A stretch of DNA of 64,000 bases from Spiroplasma floricola 23-6 (GCF_002813555.1 NZ_CP025057.1:124001-188000), one strand, 5' to 3'; positions 45,821 to 57,027 are shown, counted from the stretch's first letter. Notes: generated by a model not told the origin, from the letters alone. Translations and numbers: made by a program.

Positions 45821-46409
45821 TTTAAATATTGGAAAATTTTTAATGAATAGTGAAATTGAAGGTCCTGGAACAAGATTTGTAATATGATTTCAAGGATGCA
45901 ATATTGGGTGTAGAGGATGTTCAAATCAAGAACTACTTGCACTAGAAAAAAAAATGTTTATGCCAAATGAATTTATTTATGAGAAAATATTAGAAGCAAA
46001 GAAAAAATTTAATATTGAGGGTATAACTTTAATAGGGGGAGAACCCTTTTTACAGCCTGATGGTTTAAAAGAACTTGTTCAGTGGAGTCAAAAAAATAAT
46101 TTAACAGTAATTTGTTTTACGGGATATATATATGAAAATTTACTAGAAGAACATAAAGAAATACTAGAGTGCATTGATATATTAATTGATGGACCTTTTA
46201 TTATGAAACTGTTAGATAAAAATAGAAGATTAATTGGAAGTAAAAACCAAAGAGTTATAAAAATAACAAGTGTGTATAAAGATTGTGATTATTTTGATAA
46301 ACCTCATTCAGAAGTAGAAATTCAAATTTATAACAATAGAATTTCAATGAATGGTGATGGTGTTGTTTTCGATAATGAAGATGGAGAATTTAATTTCAAT
46401 ATAAAGTAG
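45813..46409 (+). CDS. NrdG-like radical-SAM protein of the helicase operon (198 aa)
   Basis: Small radical S-adenosylmethionine enzyme. A CxxxCxxC cluster motif is formed by C29, C33 and C36 (CNIGCRGC), followed by the GGEPFLQP motif that contacts SAM. Overall it resembles the anaerobic ribonucleotide reductase activase NrdG, but no nrdD-like glycyl-radical protein lies nearby. Instead it overlaps the AAA+ gene and appears to be part of that unit. Its target is probably a protein encoded in or near the operon. No clear ribosome binding site precedes its ATG, so expression depends on coupling. Confidence 0.85.
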
Positions 46410-46418
46410 GGAAAAAAA

Positions 46419-46460
46419 GTGAGATTTTTAGTTAGAAGTATGAATGATTTTTATTCCTAA
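46419..46460 (+). CDS. Possible 13-codon leader ORF
   Basis: GTG start (MRFLVRSMNDFYS) seven bases after an AGGGA, with its stop in the 5' arm of the hairpin that masks the next gene's ribosome binding site. Too short to judge alone; listed for its position. Confidence 0.3.
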   Translation: MRFLVRSMNDFYS

Positions 46461-46488
46461 TCCTTTTTTATTTATAAAAAGGAAGGAA
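46454..46488 (+). promoter_or_regulatory. Hairpin that buries the ribosome binding site of the 46.5-kb membrane protein
   Basis: TTCCT-AA-TCCTTTTT pairs with AAAAAGGA-AGGAA: a 13-bp stem with one two-base bulge and a seven-base loop. The 3' arm contains AGGAAGGA, the only good site for the ATG at 46496. Confidence 0.6.
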
Positions 46489-46495
46489 AACATAA

Positions 46496-48331
46496 ATGGA
46501 AAATAAAAAAAATATAATTTTTGATATGACAATAAGCGCAATGCTATTATCAGTTGGTATCTGTTTAAAATTAACTTTTTTAGCTTTGCCAGGATTTGAT
46601 TTGACTTTAATTATAATTCTTATTACAGGACTATTTTTTAAGTCAAATATATCTATAATTTCAACTGCTGGAATATCTGCTTTAAGTTTTTTAATATCAA
46701 AAGATATTATTCTTTGAGCATCAACAATCACTGTATATTTATTATTAAATATTTTTCTTATTATTATGAGAAAAATAATTTTAAAAAATAATGCTATTGC
46801 TTACATTATTTTACCTATTTTTGGTTTAATGATAACAACATTTTATTTAATAATTTCAATATTAGTTTATGGAAAAATAAATGGTTACTCAATGTATTTG
46901 GTTCATTTACATGAAGCTTATATAATATTTTTTATGTATTGTATTTTAACTCCAACTATTTTTAAAAAAATATTTCAAGTTATGACTCATTTGAATTATA
47001 AATATTCAACTATTTTTAATAAAAGTTTTAAAAAATATATAGAAACAATAGAAGATAGTACTTATAAAGTAAGTGACAAAAAAATTAATTATAATGTTCA
47101 GTTAGTATCAATGATTTTCTCAATGATGCTATTAATTTGCTATTTTAGTTTTGTACCTTATAAAATGGTAACTGTACTAAATAACATAAATTATTTGGCA
47201 ACTATTATTATAGTTCCTCTATTAATGTTATTTGTAACTCCACTTTGAATGAAAAGTGCGAAAAAAATAGGTAATTTAAATATGCTCAAAATTAACTCTG
47301 TGGGTTTACTATTAGCAATTATTTTTACATTTAGTTCTTTTACATCACAAAAGTATAACATTACATTAGCTTTTTCAATAACTGGTTTAGTTCTTTTTGG
47401 TGTATTCATTGCAGGTTTTTTACCTATAAATATTGAAACTATCAAGAGCTATGAATATAGAAATAAGTTAAAAAATAAAACTTCAAAATATAACTCTATT
47501 TTTGGTTTTTTACTATTGCCATTACCATTTCTAATTAATTATTATCTTGGAAGTATTTATGTTTTAATATTTTTTATGCTGATTTCAATTTTAATTTTAT
47601 TTCTACTAATGCTTAATAAAAATATTATGTTGGATGGTAATGTTTTAAATATTGATAGAAATTCATTTTCTACCCTTAAGAAAAAGAAAGTATTTTTTTT
47701 AGAAGTATTGGTTCAGAACTACTTTATAGGATTTTTTAAATTTTTAGATTTATCATTAGTTTTATTCTATTTTATAATATTTGACAATAATAAAATTTTT
47801 ATCGAATGAAATAATAAAAATGGTATTGTTCTTATATTTTTGGTTTTAGGCTTTTTGAGCAAATATATAGCTCAAGCAATATTTGCAAATATAAAATACA
47901 ATAATAAAAATATTAATAAAATAGCAATGTTAGTAACTATAGTTTCTGTTTTAACTTTTATTGGATTTTTGGTATTAAATTATTTTCTTGTTACTAAAAA
48001 TGTAAATTACTATTACTATTCTTTATTAACAATACTAATGTTTATTTTTGGAGCTAGTTATTCTATTATTGAGAAAACAAAAGCTAAGACATTCAGATCT
48101 ATTGTTTCTGAAAATGAATTTTCTTTAGCTATGATAATAGATCATGTAGCAGGAAATGCCTTTTTTTCTTTAATTATTACTGCAATATTTTTTACAACTA
48201 TGTTATTAATAAAAAATTCATTGATAGGTTTAATAATTTTACTTACATTATTTATGATAATTGCTTTAATTATGATGTCTATAAAAATAACTCTAAATAA
48301 AAGACAAAAAAATAAAACTATTTCTCTATAA
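46496..48331 (+). CDS. Multi-pass membrane protein, ECF S-component-like start plus a long permease part (611 aa)
   Basis: Residues 1-165 form about five to six helices whose first (MTISAMLLSVGICLKL) resembles substrate-binding S components of ECF vitamin transporters. A charged loop (~170-200, around YIETIEDSTYKVS) follows, then about ten to twelve more helices to residue 600. No ATPase is encoded. The second part could be a separate MFS-like carrier fused to the first, but I see no diagnostic motif. The genes beyond it encode folate one-carbon enzymes, which hints at a folate-related substrate (weak inference). Translation is probably controlled by the upstream hairpin. Confidence 0.65.
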
Positions 48332-48576
48332 TATATTTAAATAATTTATTTATCTCTTTTTTAAGTATACTGAAAATAGGTCTTATTATTTAAAACATCA
48401 GAGTTGTTCTTATATGTTTAATCAAAAACCGAAAAAAATGTATCTTAATTTGATTAAATCTAGAGTTATACTGAATACTAACTCTTTATAGAATTTATTA
48501 AAATGGGAATAGTGCATAAAATGTCTATAAATATGAATTTGAGTAAAAGTTGGATGTATAATGGATTTTTGGAAAA
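48332..48576. other. Gap with no convincing gene
   Basis: AT-rich spacer. It contains an isolated hairpin AGAGTTA (48462-48468) / TAACTCT (48479-48485) and two short ORFs on the + strand (48414-48491 and 48503-48601) without ribosome binding sites. The second uses TGG for Trp and runs into the terminator. They may be decayed sequence. Confidence 0.4.
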
Positions 48577-48618
48577 AAATAAAAAGCTTATTAATAACTA
48601 ATAAGCTTTTTATTTTTT
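48577..48618. terminator. Bidirectional terminator between the 46.5-kb gene and folD
   Basis: AAAAAGCTTATTA, ATAAC loop, TAATAAGCTTTTT, flanked by A on one side and T on the other, so it can serve both converging transcripts. Confidence 0.8.
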
Positions 48619-48647
48619 AAATTTTTAATGTTTAAATTATATTTAAT

Positions 48648-49496
48648 TTATGAGATATTTTCCTTTTCTTTATACAAAATAAAAGTATTTTGTAACAAAC
48701 AAGCAATTGTCATTGGACCAACTCCACCTGGTACTGGTGTAATATATTTTACAATTTTTGAAACCTCATCAAATTTAACATCTCCAGAATATTTGCCGTT
48801 CAGAAAATTTGCTCCAACGTCGATAACTATCATGTTTTTATTAACAAATTTTTTTGTTACTAAATTTGCTGCACCAGCTGCACTTATTAAAATATCTGCT
48901 TTTTTACAAACTTCTTCTATTTTTTTTGTTTTTGTATTACAAGTAGTAACTGTTGCTGATTTATTTATTAGCATATTAGTTAATGGTTTTCCAACAATAT
49001 TGCTTCTTCCAATAATAACAACATTTTTTCCACTCAGATCAATATTTTTTCACTCTAAAAGTTTTAAAATTCCTAAAGGAGTTGCAGGATATATTTTTGA
49101 ATTATTTAACATAATATTTCCTAAAGTTAAAGCATTAAAACCATCAACATCTTTTAAAGGAGATATGAAATTTGTAATTTCTTTTTCATCAATATGCGAA
49201 GGTAAAGGTAATTGTACAATTAATCCATCTACTAATAAATCTTTATTAATTTTTTCAATTTCTTTTTTTAAATTCTTTTCACTTATATTTTCATCAAATT
49301 TTTTAAGTTCCCCAATTATACCAACTTTTTGACAAGCTTTTAATTTGTTTTTTATATATTTATTACTTGCTAAATTATTTCCAATTTGAATAATAATAAG
49401 TTTTGGTTTTCTTTTTGCTTTTAATTGCTCTATACTATTTTTGAGGTTAGTATTTAGAATTTGAGCGTATTCTTTGCCATCAATAATTTTGCTCAT
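48648..49496 (-). CDS. folD: FolD, methylenetetrahydrofolate dehydrogenase/cyclohydrolase (282 aa)
   Basis: Bifunctional cytosolic enzyme interconverting methylene-, methenyl- and formyl-tetrahydrofolate with NADP. The catalytic segment NKYIKNKLKACQKVGI, the loop VQLPLPSHID, the cofactor motif GRSNIVGKPL and the C-terminal PVPGGVGPMT are all present. Length is standard. Reading from the complementary strand, AAAGGA lies eight bases before the ATG. It is divergent from fhs with only 43 bases between start codons, and together they cover the formate-to-methylene-THF branch. Confidence 0.95.
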
Positions 49497-49539
49497 GATT
49501 TAAATCCTTTCTAAAAAAGATATTCTAAAGGTGATTATA

Positions 49540-51102
49540 ATGGAAAAAATATTAAAAGCATTAAGTAAGTTCAAAATTAATCAAAATGATTATGAATTTT
49601 ATGGCAAAAAAATAGTAAAAATTGATTATGAAAAGTATATGAAAGATAATAAAGGAAAATTAATATTGATGACTTCAATAAATCCAACTCCAGCAGGAGA
49701 AGGAAAAACAACAACAGCAATTGGATTAGCTGATGGTTTGCAATATATAGGGAAAAATGTAATTTTAGCACTTAGAGAACCAAGTTTAGGTCCTGTTTTT
49801 GGAAGAAAAGGAACAGCAACTGGAGGAGGAGAAAGTGAAGTTATACCAATGGATGAAATAAATTTACATTTCACTGGAGACTTTCACGCTATTACAACAG
49901 CAAATAATTTAATTTCAGCTCAAATTGATTCAGAAGTTTATTGAAATACAGATTTAAAAATTGATTCAAATAAGGTAGTTTGAAAAAGATGTATGGATGT
50001 AAATGACAGAGCATTAAGAAGAATAGAATTAAAAATAGGAAGTAAAATATCAAGAACTGAAGAATTTACAATAACAGCTGCAAGCAATATGATGACTATC
50101 TTGAGTCTGTCAAAAAATATTAAGGATTTAAGAGAAAGATTAGATAATTCACTAATAGCTTATAATTTGAATGGAAAAGAAGTTTATTTAAGAGAACTAA
50201 ATATCACAGGGTCATTGATGGCTATTCTGAAGAAAGCTATTCAGCCAAATCTTGTTTTAACAAAATATGATACACCAACTTTAGTGCACTGTGGTCCTTT
50301 TGCAAATATAGCAACAGGAACAAATTCAATAATTTCAACAAAACTAGGGTTAAGTTTAGCCAATTATTGTATAGTAGAGTCTGGTTTTGGAAGTGATTTA
50401 GGATTTGAAAAATACATGAATGTTATAAATAATGATAATGACTTAATTCCTGATTGTACTGTAATGGTAGTTACTTTAAGAGCGTTAAATTTACACAATG
50501 ATTTTGAAAATAACTTTGATCATTTAGAGAAACATTTAAAACATATAACTCAATACAATTTAAATTTGATAGTGGCAATTAACTTTATTCAAGGAGATAG
50601 TGAAGAGCAATTAGGAATTTTAAAAAGATGATTAGATGAAAATAAATATAACTGAGAAATGAATAAAGCTTATACTGATGGAGCTAAAGGTGCAGAAAAT
50701 TTAGCACAAAAAGTTGTTGAACTTTGTGAAATAAAGCAAAATTTTAAAAAGCTGATAAATTCAAATGAAACAATAGAAGAAAAAATTGAAAAAGTAGTTA
50801 AAAATTTCTATTATTTAAAAACCTTTAAAATCACTAAAAATGCACAAGAAAAAATAAATGCCATTAAAAAAACTAAATATTCACAGCTGCCAATCTGCAT
50901 GGTTAAATCTTCAAATTCAATTGATGGAAATGATTTAAAAGAGCCAAATTATGAAATGATAATAAAAGATGTTAATGTAAATACAGGAGCTAAATTTATT
51001 CTTGTTTATACTAATAATGTAATGAGCATGCCTGGTTTGAACAAAAATCCTAATTCAAAAGATATAGATTTAGAGAACGGAATAATTGTTGGACTTAAAT
51101 AG
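49540..51102 (+). CDS. fhs: Formate-tetrahydrofolate ligase (520 aa)
   Basis: ATP-dependent ligase making 10-formyl-THF from formate. The phosphate-binding loop reads [16 protein letters not shown] near residue 50, and [18 protein letters not shown] follows. LREPSLGP and the later [10 protein letters not shown] and [13 protein letters not shown]-type (here [12 protein letters not shown]) blocks are conserved. At 520 residues it is slightly shorter than the usual ~555, typical of mollicute copies. AAAGGTG sets the start at 49540; a GTG nine bases upstream is part of the binding site. Mollicutes use formyl-THF for initiator tRNA formylation. Confidence 0.95.
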
Positions 51103-51140
51103 AAATTTGAAATATAATATTTTTATTAAAAGGAATATAA

Positions 51141-51174
51141 AAAAAAGAAAACATAAGAGTTTTCTTTTTTTTAA
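51141..51174. terminator. Terminator between fhs and the converging S66 peptidase gene
   Basis: AAAAAAGAAAAC, ATAAGA loop, GTTTTCTTTTTT. Confidence 0.75.
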
Positions 51175-51217
51175 TTTTCAATTACCATATCTTTGGATAT
51201 AATCTAAAATTAATTTG

Positions 51218-52288
51218 CTAGTTAACTATATTTTCTATTATAGAAATATTGTCTTTTTCAAAATCTATTTTCATAAGACAATTATAAGGAATTATAGTTC
51301 TTGGATAACTATGACCAAAATTCATATTTAAAACAATAGGTAAATTATACTTTTCAGAAATTTTATTTAGTATATTTTTATATTCAAAATAAAAGTTATT
51401 ATCTTGAGGTTTACCTACAATAAGAGCTTTTATATATTTAAAAATCTTCTCCTTTTCTAAGCACATAATCATACGCTCAAAATCTTTTGGTGATGCAGAT
51501 TCTTCACTAGTTTCTATAAAAAATATTGTCTCTTTTAAGCTCTCTGTTTTTGGAAATATATTATATTTTTTTCAAATATCTTTTTGGTCAGCATATCTTT
51601 TTCCTGTCAATCCATCATATAAACTTTCTAAACAACCTCCAAAAAGCTTACCAACTATTGTATTCTTATCATTTAAAAAGTCATATCCATTTTCTTCAAT
51701 ATGTTTTAATCTAGATGTATTAAGTGATTTAATTGAGAAATCCTTTCTCTCTTCAAATCACTCAGCACTAGATTTAATGTCTATATTATTTTCTGAACTA
51801 AAAAGAACTTCAAAAGCTTTTTTAGAATAAATTAACATTTCTTGATCAAGTTCTGCAAAATCACTTAGAAAACTATGTCCATAAAAAGTATTAAGCCCTA
51901 GTTTATTAAACATTAAATGGTTATTTGTAGAATCAGAAAAACCTATAAAAATTTTTGGATTTTTCTTAACTGATTCTATAAAATCCTTATCATCAAGTAA
52001 AAAAAGTATGGTCTTATAAGTATCTTCACCACCAATTGCACATAATATAGCTTTGATTTCAGAGTTCTTAAAAGCATCTTTTAAATCTTTTGCTCTTTGC
52101 TCAGGGTGTTCCTTTATATATTTAGAACCTTTTAATGTCGAGTTCATAAATACGGGTTCAAGTCCAAATTGTTTTAATCTCTTTGTACCAATTTCAAGTT
52201 GATGACTATAAAAATCTTCTCCTAATATACCAGAAGAAAGACTAACTATTGCAATTTTATCTCCTGGTTTTAATTTATTTGGTTTCAT
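51218..52288 (-). CDS. S66-family serine peptidase, LdcA/MccF-like (356 aa)
   Basis: Serine peptidase of the LD-carboxypeptidase family. The nucleophile elbow is IGFSDST with S118; GGCLESL supplies the Glu and NMNFGHSYPR the His of the Ser-Glu-His triad. The N-terminal KLKPGDKIAIVSLSSG is diagnostic. The family removes D-Ala from murein peptides (LdcA) or cleaves microcin C adducts (MccF). Mollicutes lack peptidoglycan, so a detoxifying or peptide-salvage role is more likely. Length and the S118 position are closer to MccF. It lies alone, convergent with fhs and divergent from scrA. Confidence 0.9.
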
Positions 52289-52430
52289 TATTATTACTCC
52301 TTACTTTAATAAATTAAATATATCATTTTTTTAATATCTGTTAAAAAATATATATTTTTCTGCCTATGATTATAGGTTATTTGATTTTCTCCAAAAAAAA
52401 TATTTTAGAAAGAATAAAATGAATTTGTAA

Positions 52431-52468
52431 AATTATTTCTATAAAAATAAATTAATTTAGAAATAATT
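52431..52468. promoter_or_regulatory. Inverted repeat in front of the sucrose operon, putative operator
   Basis: AATTATTTCTA (52431-52441) and TAGAAATAATT (52458-52468) are a perfect 11-bp inverted repeat with a 16-base centre, ending six bases before the AGAAAGGA site of scrA. Confidence 0.5.
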
Positions 52469-52488
52469 CTATAAGAAAGGATATAAAA

Positions 52489-54057
52489 ATGGGAGTATTA
52501 AAAGTAAAAGCAGAGTCTGAAAATTATCAAGATTACAAAATTTTAAGAGACTCTGTTGGAGGCTCAAAAAATATTGATTCTATTAATAGATGTTCTACAA
52601 GAATTAGAATAGTTTTATTAGATATTTCAAAATTAAATGTAGAGGCTTTAGATAATACTGTATTATTTAAAAAGTATGTAATAAAAGAAAATACTTTACA
52701 ATTGTTAATTAGCAAAGATATAGAAAAGATAACAATAGAGTTTTTAAAAGTTTTAAAAATATCTTATGATTCAGTACCAAACGACTTTGACATTAGTATC
52801 ACAAGAAAAGATAAAATTTTTAAAAGATTAACTGATGGAATTTCAATAATTATGAAACCTATAATTCCTCTTTTAATAACGTTGGCAATAGTTTCTACTT
52901 TGGCAAATATTTTTACAGGTATAAAGTTTGGAGCACAGACTTTAGCTGAATTAAATAAGCCACTTGAAGTTATAGGAAATATATTTCTAATGCTACAAGA
53001 TGCTTTAAATTTAGCATTTTCTGTATTAATACCATGATCTATTTTTAGATTAATGAAGGGTAGTGAAGCAATTGGTATTTCATTGGGAGTTGTTTTATGT
53101 TTTTTCCAATTAGCAGGAATAACTCAAATTATTGACACAAATAGTACTACATTTCATTGACCATTAGCTTTTATTAAAAATGGAGAAGGGTGGGCACAAG
53201 AACAAGGTTATCCTTGAAGAATCTCTCTAGAAGCTCAAATTTTACCATTAGTAGGAATAAGTTTTATTGCAGTTTATTTAGAAAGATTATTTACTAAAAA
53301 AAGTATTCCAGTCTTTAAAGAAATGGTTGCCATTCCTGGGATTACAATAGTAACATTCTTTTTATCAATACTTGTTATTGCACCAATTGGTGTAATGATT
53401 ACATTTGGAATTAATTATGGAGTTCTTTGAGCAACAACAAATTCAATTGCCAAATATATATTTAACCCATTATTTGGTTTAACCCTACCTTGAATGGTTG
53501 TTACAGGATTTATTCAAATATTTGTTGTTGTAAATATGCAACAATTCACAATGTACAAAGGTACAACTATTATGCCAATGTTTACACAATTAAACATTGC
53601 TGTTGCAGCAAGTGTATTGGCTGTATCAATTATTAATAGAAAAAATAAAGATGTTCAATCAGTTTCAATACCTGCTTACTCTTTAGCTTTCATAAGTGGA
53701 TCTACTGAACCTGCCTTATTTGGAATAGGCTTAAGATTCCTATATCCAGTACTTGCAGCAAGTATTGGAGCTGCTACTGGAATTATTATTACAACTTTTG
53801 CAGGAATAGGGTGTACATTGGGAAATGCATCTCTATTAATATTCTTATCAATAACTCAAAACTCATCAGTTTTAGAAAACTTGAATATTAAAACAATTGC
53901 AGGAGGACCATACTTGTGAATGGCAATTGCAATTATAGCCACATTTATTGTTACTTTTGCAATGACTTTCATATTCTCAAGAATTAAATACTTTAAAAAT
54001 ATAAACGATAATGTTTTAGAAAGAGACTTTGGAGGAAAACTAAATGAAATTAAATAA
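52489..54057 (+). CDS. scrA: Sucrose-type PTS permease IIBC (522 aa)
   Basis: Phosphotransferase permease that imports and phosphorylates a disaccharide. IIB occupies residues ~15-90 with the phospho-accepting C35 in INRCSTRIRI. IIC spans ~105-510 with ten or so helices and the family motif GSTEPALFGIGL. There is no IIA domain, so IIA must come from a separate Crr-like protein. AGAAAGGA supports the ATG. It overlaps scrB by 14 bases. Sucrose is inferred from the hydrolase partner; trehalose or beta-glucoside IIBC are close relatives. Confidence 0.85.
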
Positions 54058-55492
54058 AAATATATTATGAAATAAATATAATGAACATAAATCAGAAGAT
54101 ATTAATAGAGCAAATAAACTTGTTAAAGAAGATAAATACTACAGACCAAGTTATCACATTGCTCCACCAAATGGATTATTAAATGATCCAAATGGGTTAC
54201 TATATAAAGATGGTTATCATTATATTCATTATCAATGAAGTCCTATTCAACCTTATCATGGTTATAAACATTGAATGCTTTTAAAAACAAAAGACTTTGT
54301 TAATTATCATGACTTAGGAGTTTCTATTGTTCCAGAAATTGAAGATGAAATTCACGGAGCTTTTTCTGGATCAGCATATGAAGATGAAAATGGAGATGTA
54401 ACAATTTACTATACTGGAAATATTGAAGATGGAAAAGGAACTATGCTAAGAGAAGTTCAAATTGCAGCAGATTTTAAAGATGAAAAGGTTGTAAATAAAA
54501 AAACTGTAGTAGAACATGATGAAAAATTATTCACAGCACATGCAAGAGATCCAAAAATATTTAAATATAATGGTAAAAGTTATCTGATATTTGGAGTTCA
54601 GTGTAAATCAGATATGAAAGGTGGACTTGCTTTTTATAAGCAAACTGAAAAAGACAAATTTGAGTTTGACAGAATTCTAAAGCCAAGTCTAAAAGATGAT
54701 TATGGTTATATGTGAGAATGTCCAAATCTAGATTATATTGATGGCAAATACTTATTCTTTATATCCTCAGAAGGTTGATTTAATGAATCTGATAGATATG
54801 AATTAAATGGTTCAAGAAATGTGGTTTATACATTAATTGACGATTTAGATTTTGCAAATAATAAATTAAATGAAAAAGAGCCTTTAAAAATGTTAGACTA
54901 TGGTCACGATTACTATGCTCCTCAAACCTATTGGGCTAACAATAAGTTGTTGTCCATTGCTTGAATGGGAGCAGTTGATGTACAATATCCAACAGATGAA
55001 TATTCATGACACTCAATGCTTTCAATTCCAAGAGAAATAAATATTGAAAAAGGTAAATTAATTCAAAAACCATACAGTGATTTTAAAAGTAATGTTTTAA
55101 AAAATTCAAAAGAAGTTAGTGTAGATAAATTAAAATTAAATAAATCTCTTCATTTAGAATTTGATTTAATAGGGCAATTAAGTTTAGAGATTGTAAATGA
55201 TCAAGGACAAAAAGTAGAAGTTTTATTTAACAAAGATGAAATAATTATTGATAGAACAAAACAAACAGCTGCTCCAAAATGAGACTTTGAAAGTTCAAGA
55301 CAAGAAAAAAGACTTTGTGATTCACAAAAAGTAGAAATATACATTGATGCATCTTCAATTGAGATATTTTGCAATAATTATGAAACTACTTTTACTTCAA
55401 GATATTTTGTAAAAGATGCAAATCAGATTAAGTTTAATAAAGAAATTAAAGTTCAAGTTTCTGATATTAAGGATATGAAGATCACTAAATAA
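54044..55492 (+). CDS. scrB: Sucrose-6-phosphate hydrolase, GH32 (482 aa)
   Basis: Cytosolic glycosidase splitting sucrose-6-phosphate into glucose-6-phosphate and fructose. The three GH32 blocks are present: NDPNGL (nucleophile Asp), ARDPKIF (transition-state Asp) and MWECPNL (acid/base Glu). The N-terminal beta-propeller is followed by a beta-sandwich from ~residue 330. GGAGG sits in the last codons of scrA, so the two are coupled. No signal peptide, as expected for a PTS-linked enzyme. A hairpin terminator follows. Confidence 0.93.
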
Positions 55493-55501
55493 AAAAATAA
55501 A

Positions 55502-55553
55502 AGAAAATATAAAAAGGAAAGTTATAATAAAAACTTTTCTTTTTATATTCTCT
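55502..55553 (+). terminator. Terminator after scrB
   Basis: Long stem, roughly 20 bp (AAAAAGGAAAGTT core) with one G·U pair and a loop of eight bases; T-rich downstream. Confidence 0.7.
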
Positions 55554-55587
55554 TTAAAATGAATTTATTTATTTTAAAATAATTAAT

Positions 55588-55617
55588 AAAAAATCACCAA
55601 TAAAGGTGATTTTTTCT
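55588..55617. terminator. Bidirectional terminator before nox end
   Basis: AAAAAATCACC, AATAAA loop, GGTGATTTTTT; usable from both directions and likely ends the nox transcript. Confidence 0.8.
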
Positions 55618-55668
55618 TTTAGACTTAACAAAAGTATTTTCTTCTATCAAGTTTTTCTAATTTACTAA

Positions 55669-57027
55669 TTATTTTTTAAAGTAGTTTAATCCTAATACTT
55701 CTAAACCAGCTAATGTAATAAAATTATATGGTTTGTTAAAGTGTGGTAAGAAGAAAATATCTACTAATGGTAATTCATCAATTGTTAATCCTTTTTGAAT
55801 ACCTAATGCAAACATATACATTATTTCAGTATGATTATTTACACTAGCAACTTGTGCTCCAATAATTTTTCTTGATTTTTTTTCTCAAATAATTTTTATG
55901 TATACATCTTTGTAAGTTGACATAAACTCTGGTCTATCTGAATCTTTAAACATAATTTCTTCAGCATCAATTCCAAAACGTTTACATGCTTCCATTGATA
56001 TACCAACTGAAGCCATTTTTCAACCAAATACTTCAATACCATTTGCTCCAGTAAATCCAGGACTTTCTAAAGCATTGCCTTTAACTATGTTAGCTGCTGC
56101 TAAAATTCCTGTTCTTACAGCTGTTGTTGCCAAAGCAATTTGTGTGTCTTTTTTCAATGAACAATTATAAACTTGTGCACAATCTCCAACTGCATAAATA
56201 TCTTTGTTTGAAGTTTGCATAAATTCATTTGTTTTAATTGCTCCTCTTTCATCAAGATCAATTACTCCTTCAAGTAATTTTGTTTGAGGGACAACTCCAA
56301 CTGAAAACACAACATAATCAACTTCAATTGTTCCTTTATCAGTAACTACTTTTGTTACTTTTCCATCTTTTCCTTCAAATTTAACAACTTTCTGTCCTAG
56401 TGCTAAATTAACTCCTTTTTCTTTGATAGTTGTTTCAACCAATTGTGTAAATTCACTATCATAATACACTGGCATAATTCTGTCAGCAATATCAATAAGT
56501 GAAACTTCTTTTCCACTTTTAACAAATGCATCTACCAATTCAACTCCAATATATCCTGCCCCAACTACTGCTACTTTTTTAATAGCTTTATTTTCATTTG
56601 CTGCTTTAATTACTTTAGCATGGTGATAATTTTTACAAATTTGTATACCTTCTAAGTCAATTCCTTCAATTGGAGGAAAAATTGGTCAAGTACCTGATGC
56701 AATAACTAATTTATCGTAGTTATCATCAAATTCTTCTCCTGTTTTCATATTTTTAACTCTTACAGTTTTTTTCTTTGCATCTATTCCCACTCATTTATGT
56801 TCCATTTTTACGTTAATATTTTCTCCTGCAAGAATTTCTGGAGATGCATAGAATAATCCATTTGGATCTTTAACTTCTCCTCCAACTCATAATGCTATTC
56901 CACAACCTAAAAATGATATATTATCATTTTGATCATATGTTGTGATATCCATTTTAGAGTCTAATCTTCTTAGAGTTCTAACAGCTGTTGTACCAGCATG
57001 ATTTGTCCCTATAACTATAGTTTTCAT
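55669..57027 (-). CDS. nox: NADH oxidase, water-forming (452 aa)
   Basis: FAD enzyme of the pyridine nucleotide-disulfide family that reoxidises NADH with O2. The N-terminal FAD site includes GTNHAGTTAV, and the redox cysteine is C42 in SFLGCGIAL. A second nucleotide fold is AVVGAGYIGVEL, and VGDCAQVYN is the conserved FAD-contact near residue 285. The C-terminal dimerisation domain is complete. AAGGAG precedes its ATG on the complementary strand. CoA-disulfide reductase is the main alternative; the HAGT start favours Nox. Confidence 0.92.

Noticed and set aside
48628-49332. Long open frame on the + strand across folD
   Set aside because: Antisense shadow of folD, which has all catalytic motifs on the - strand.
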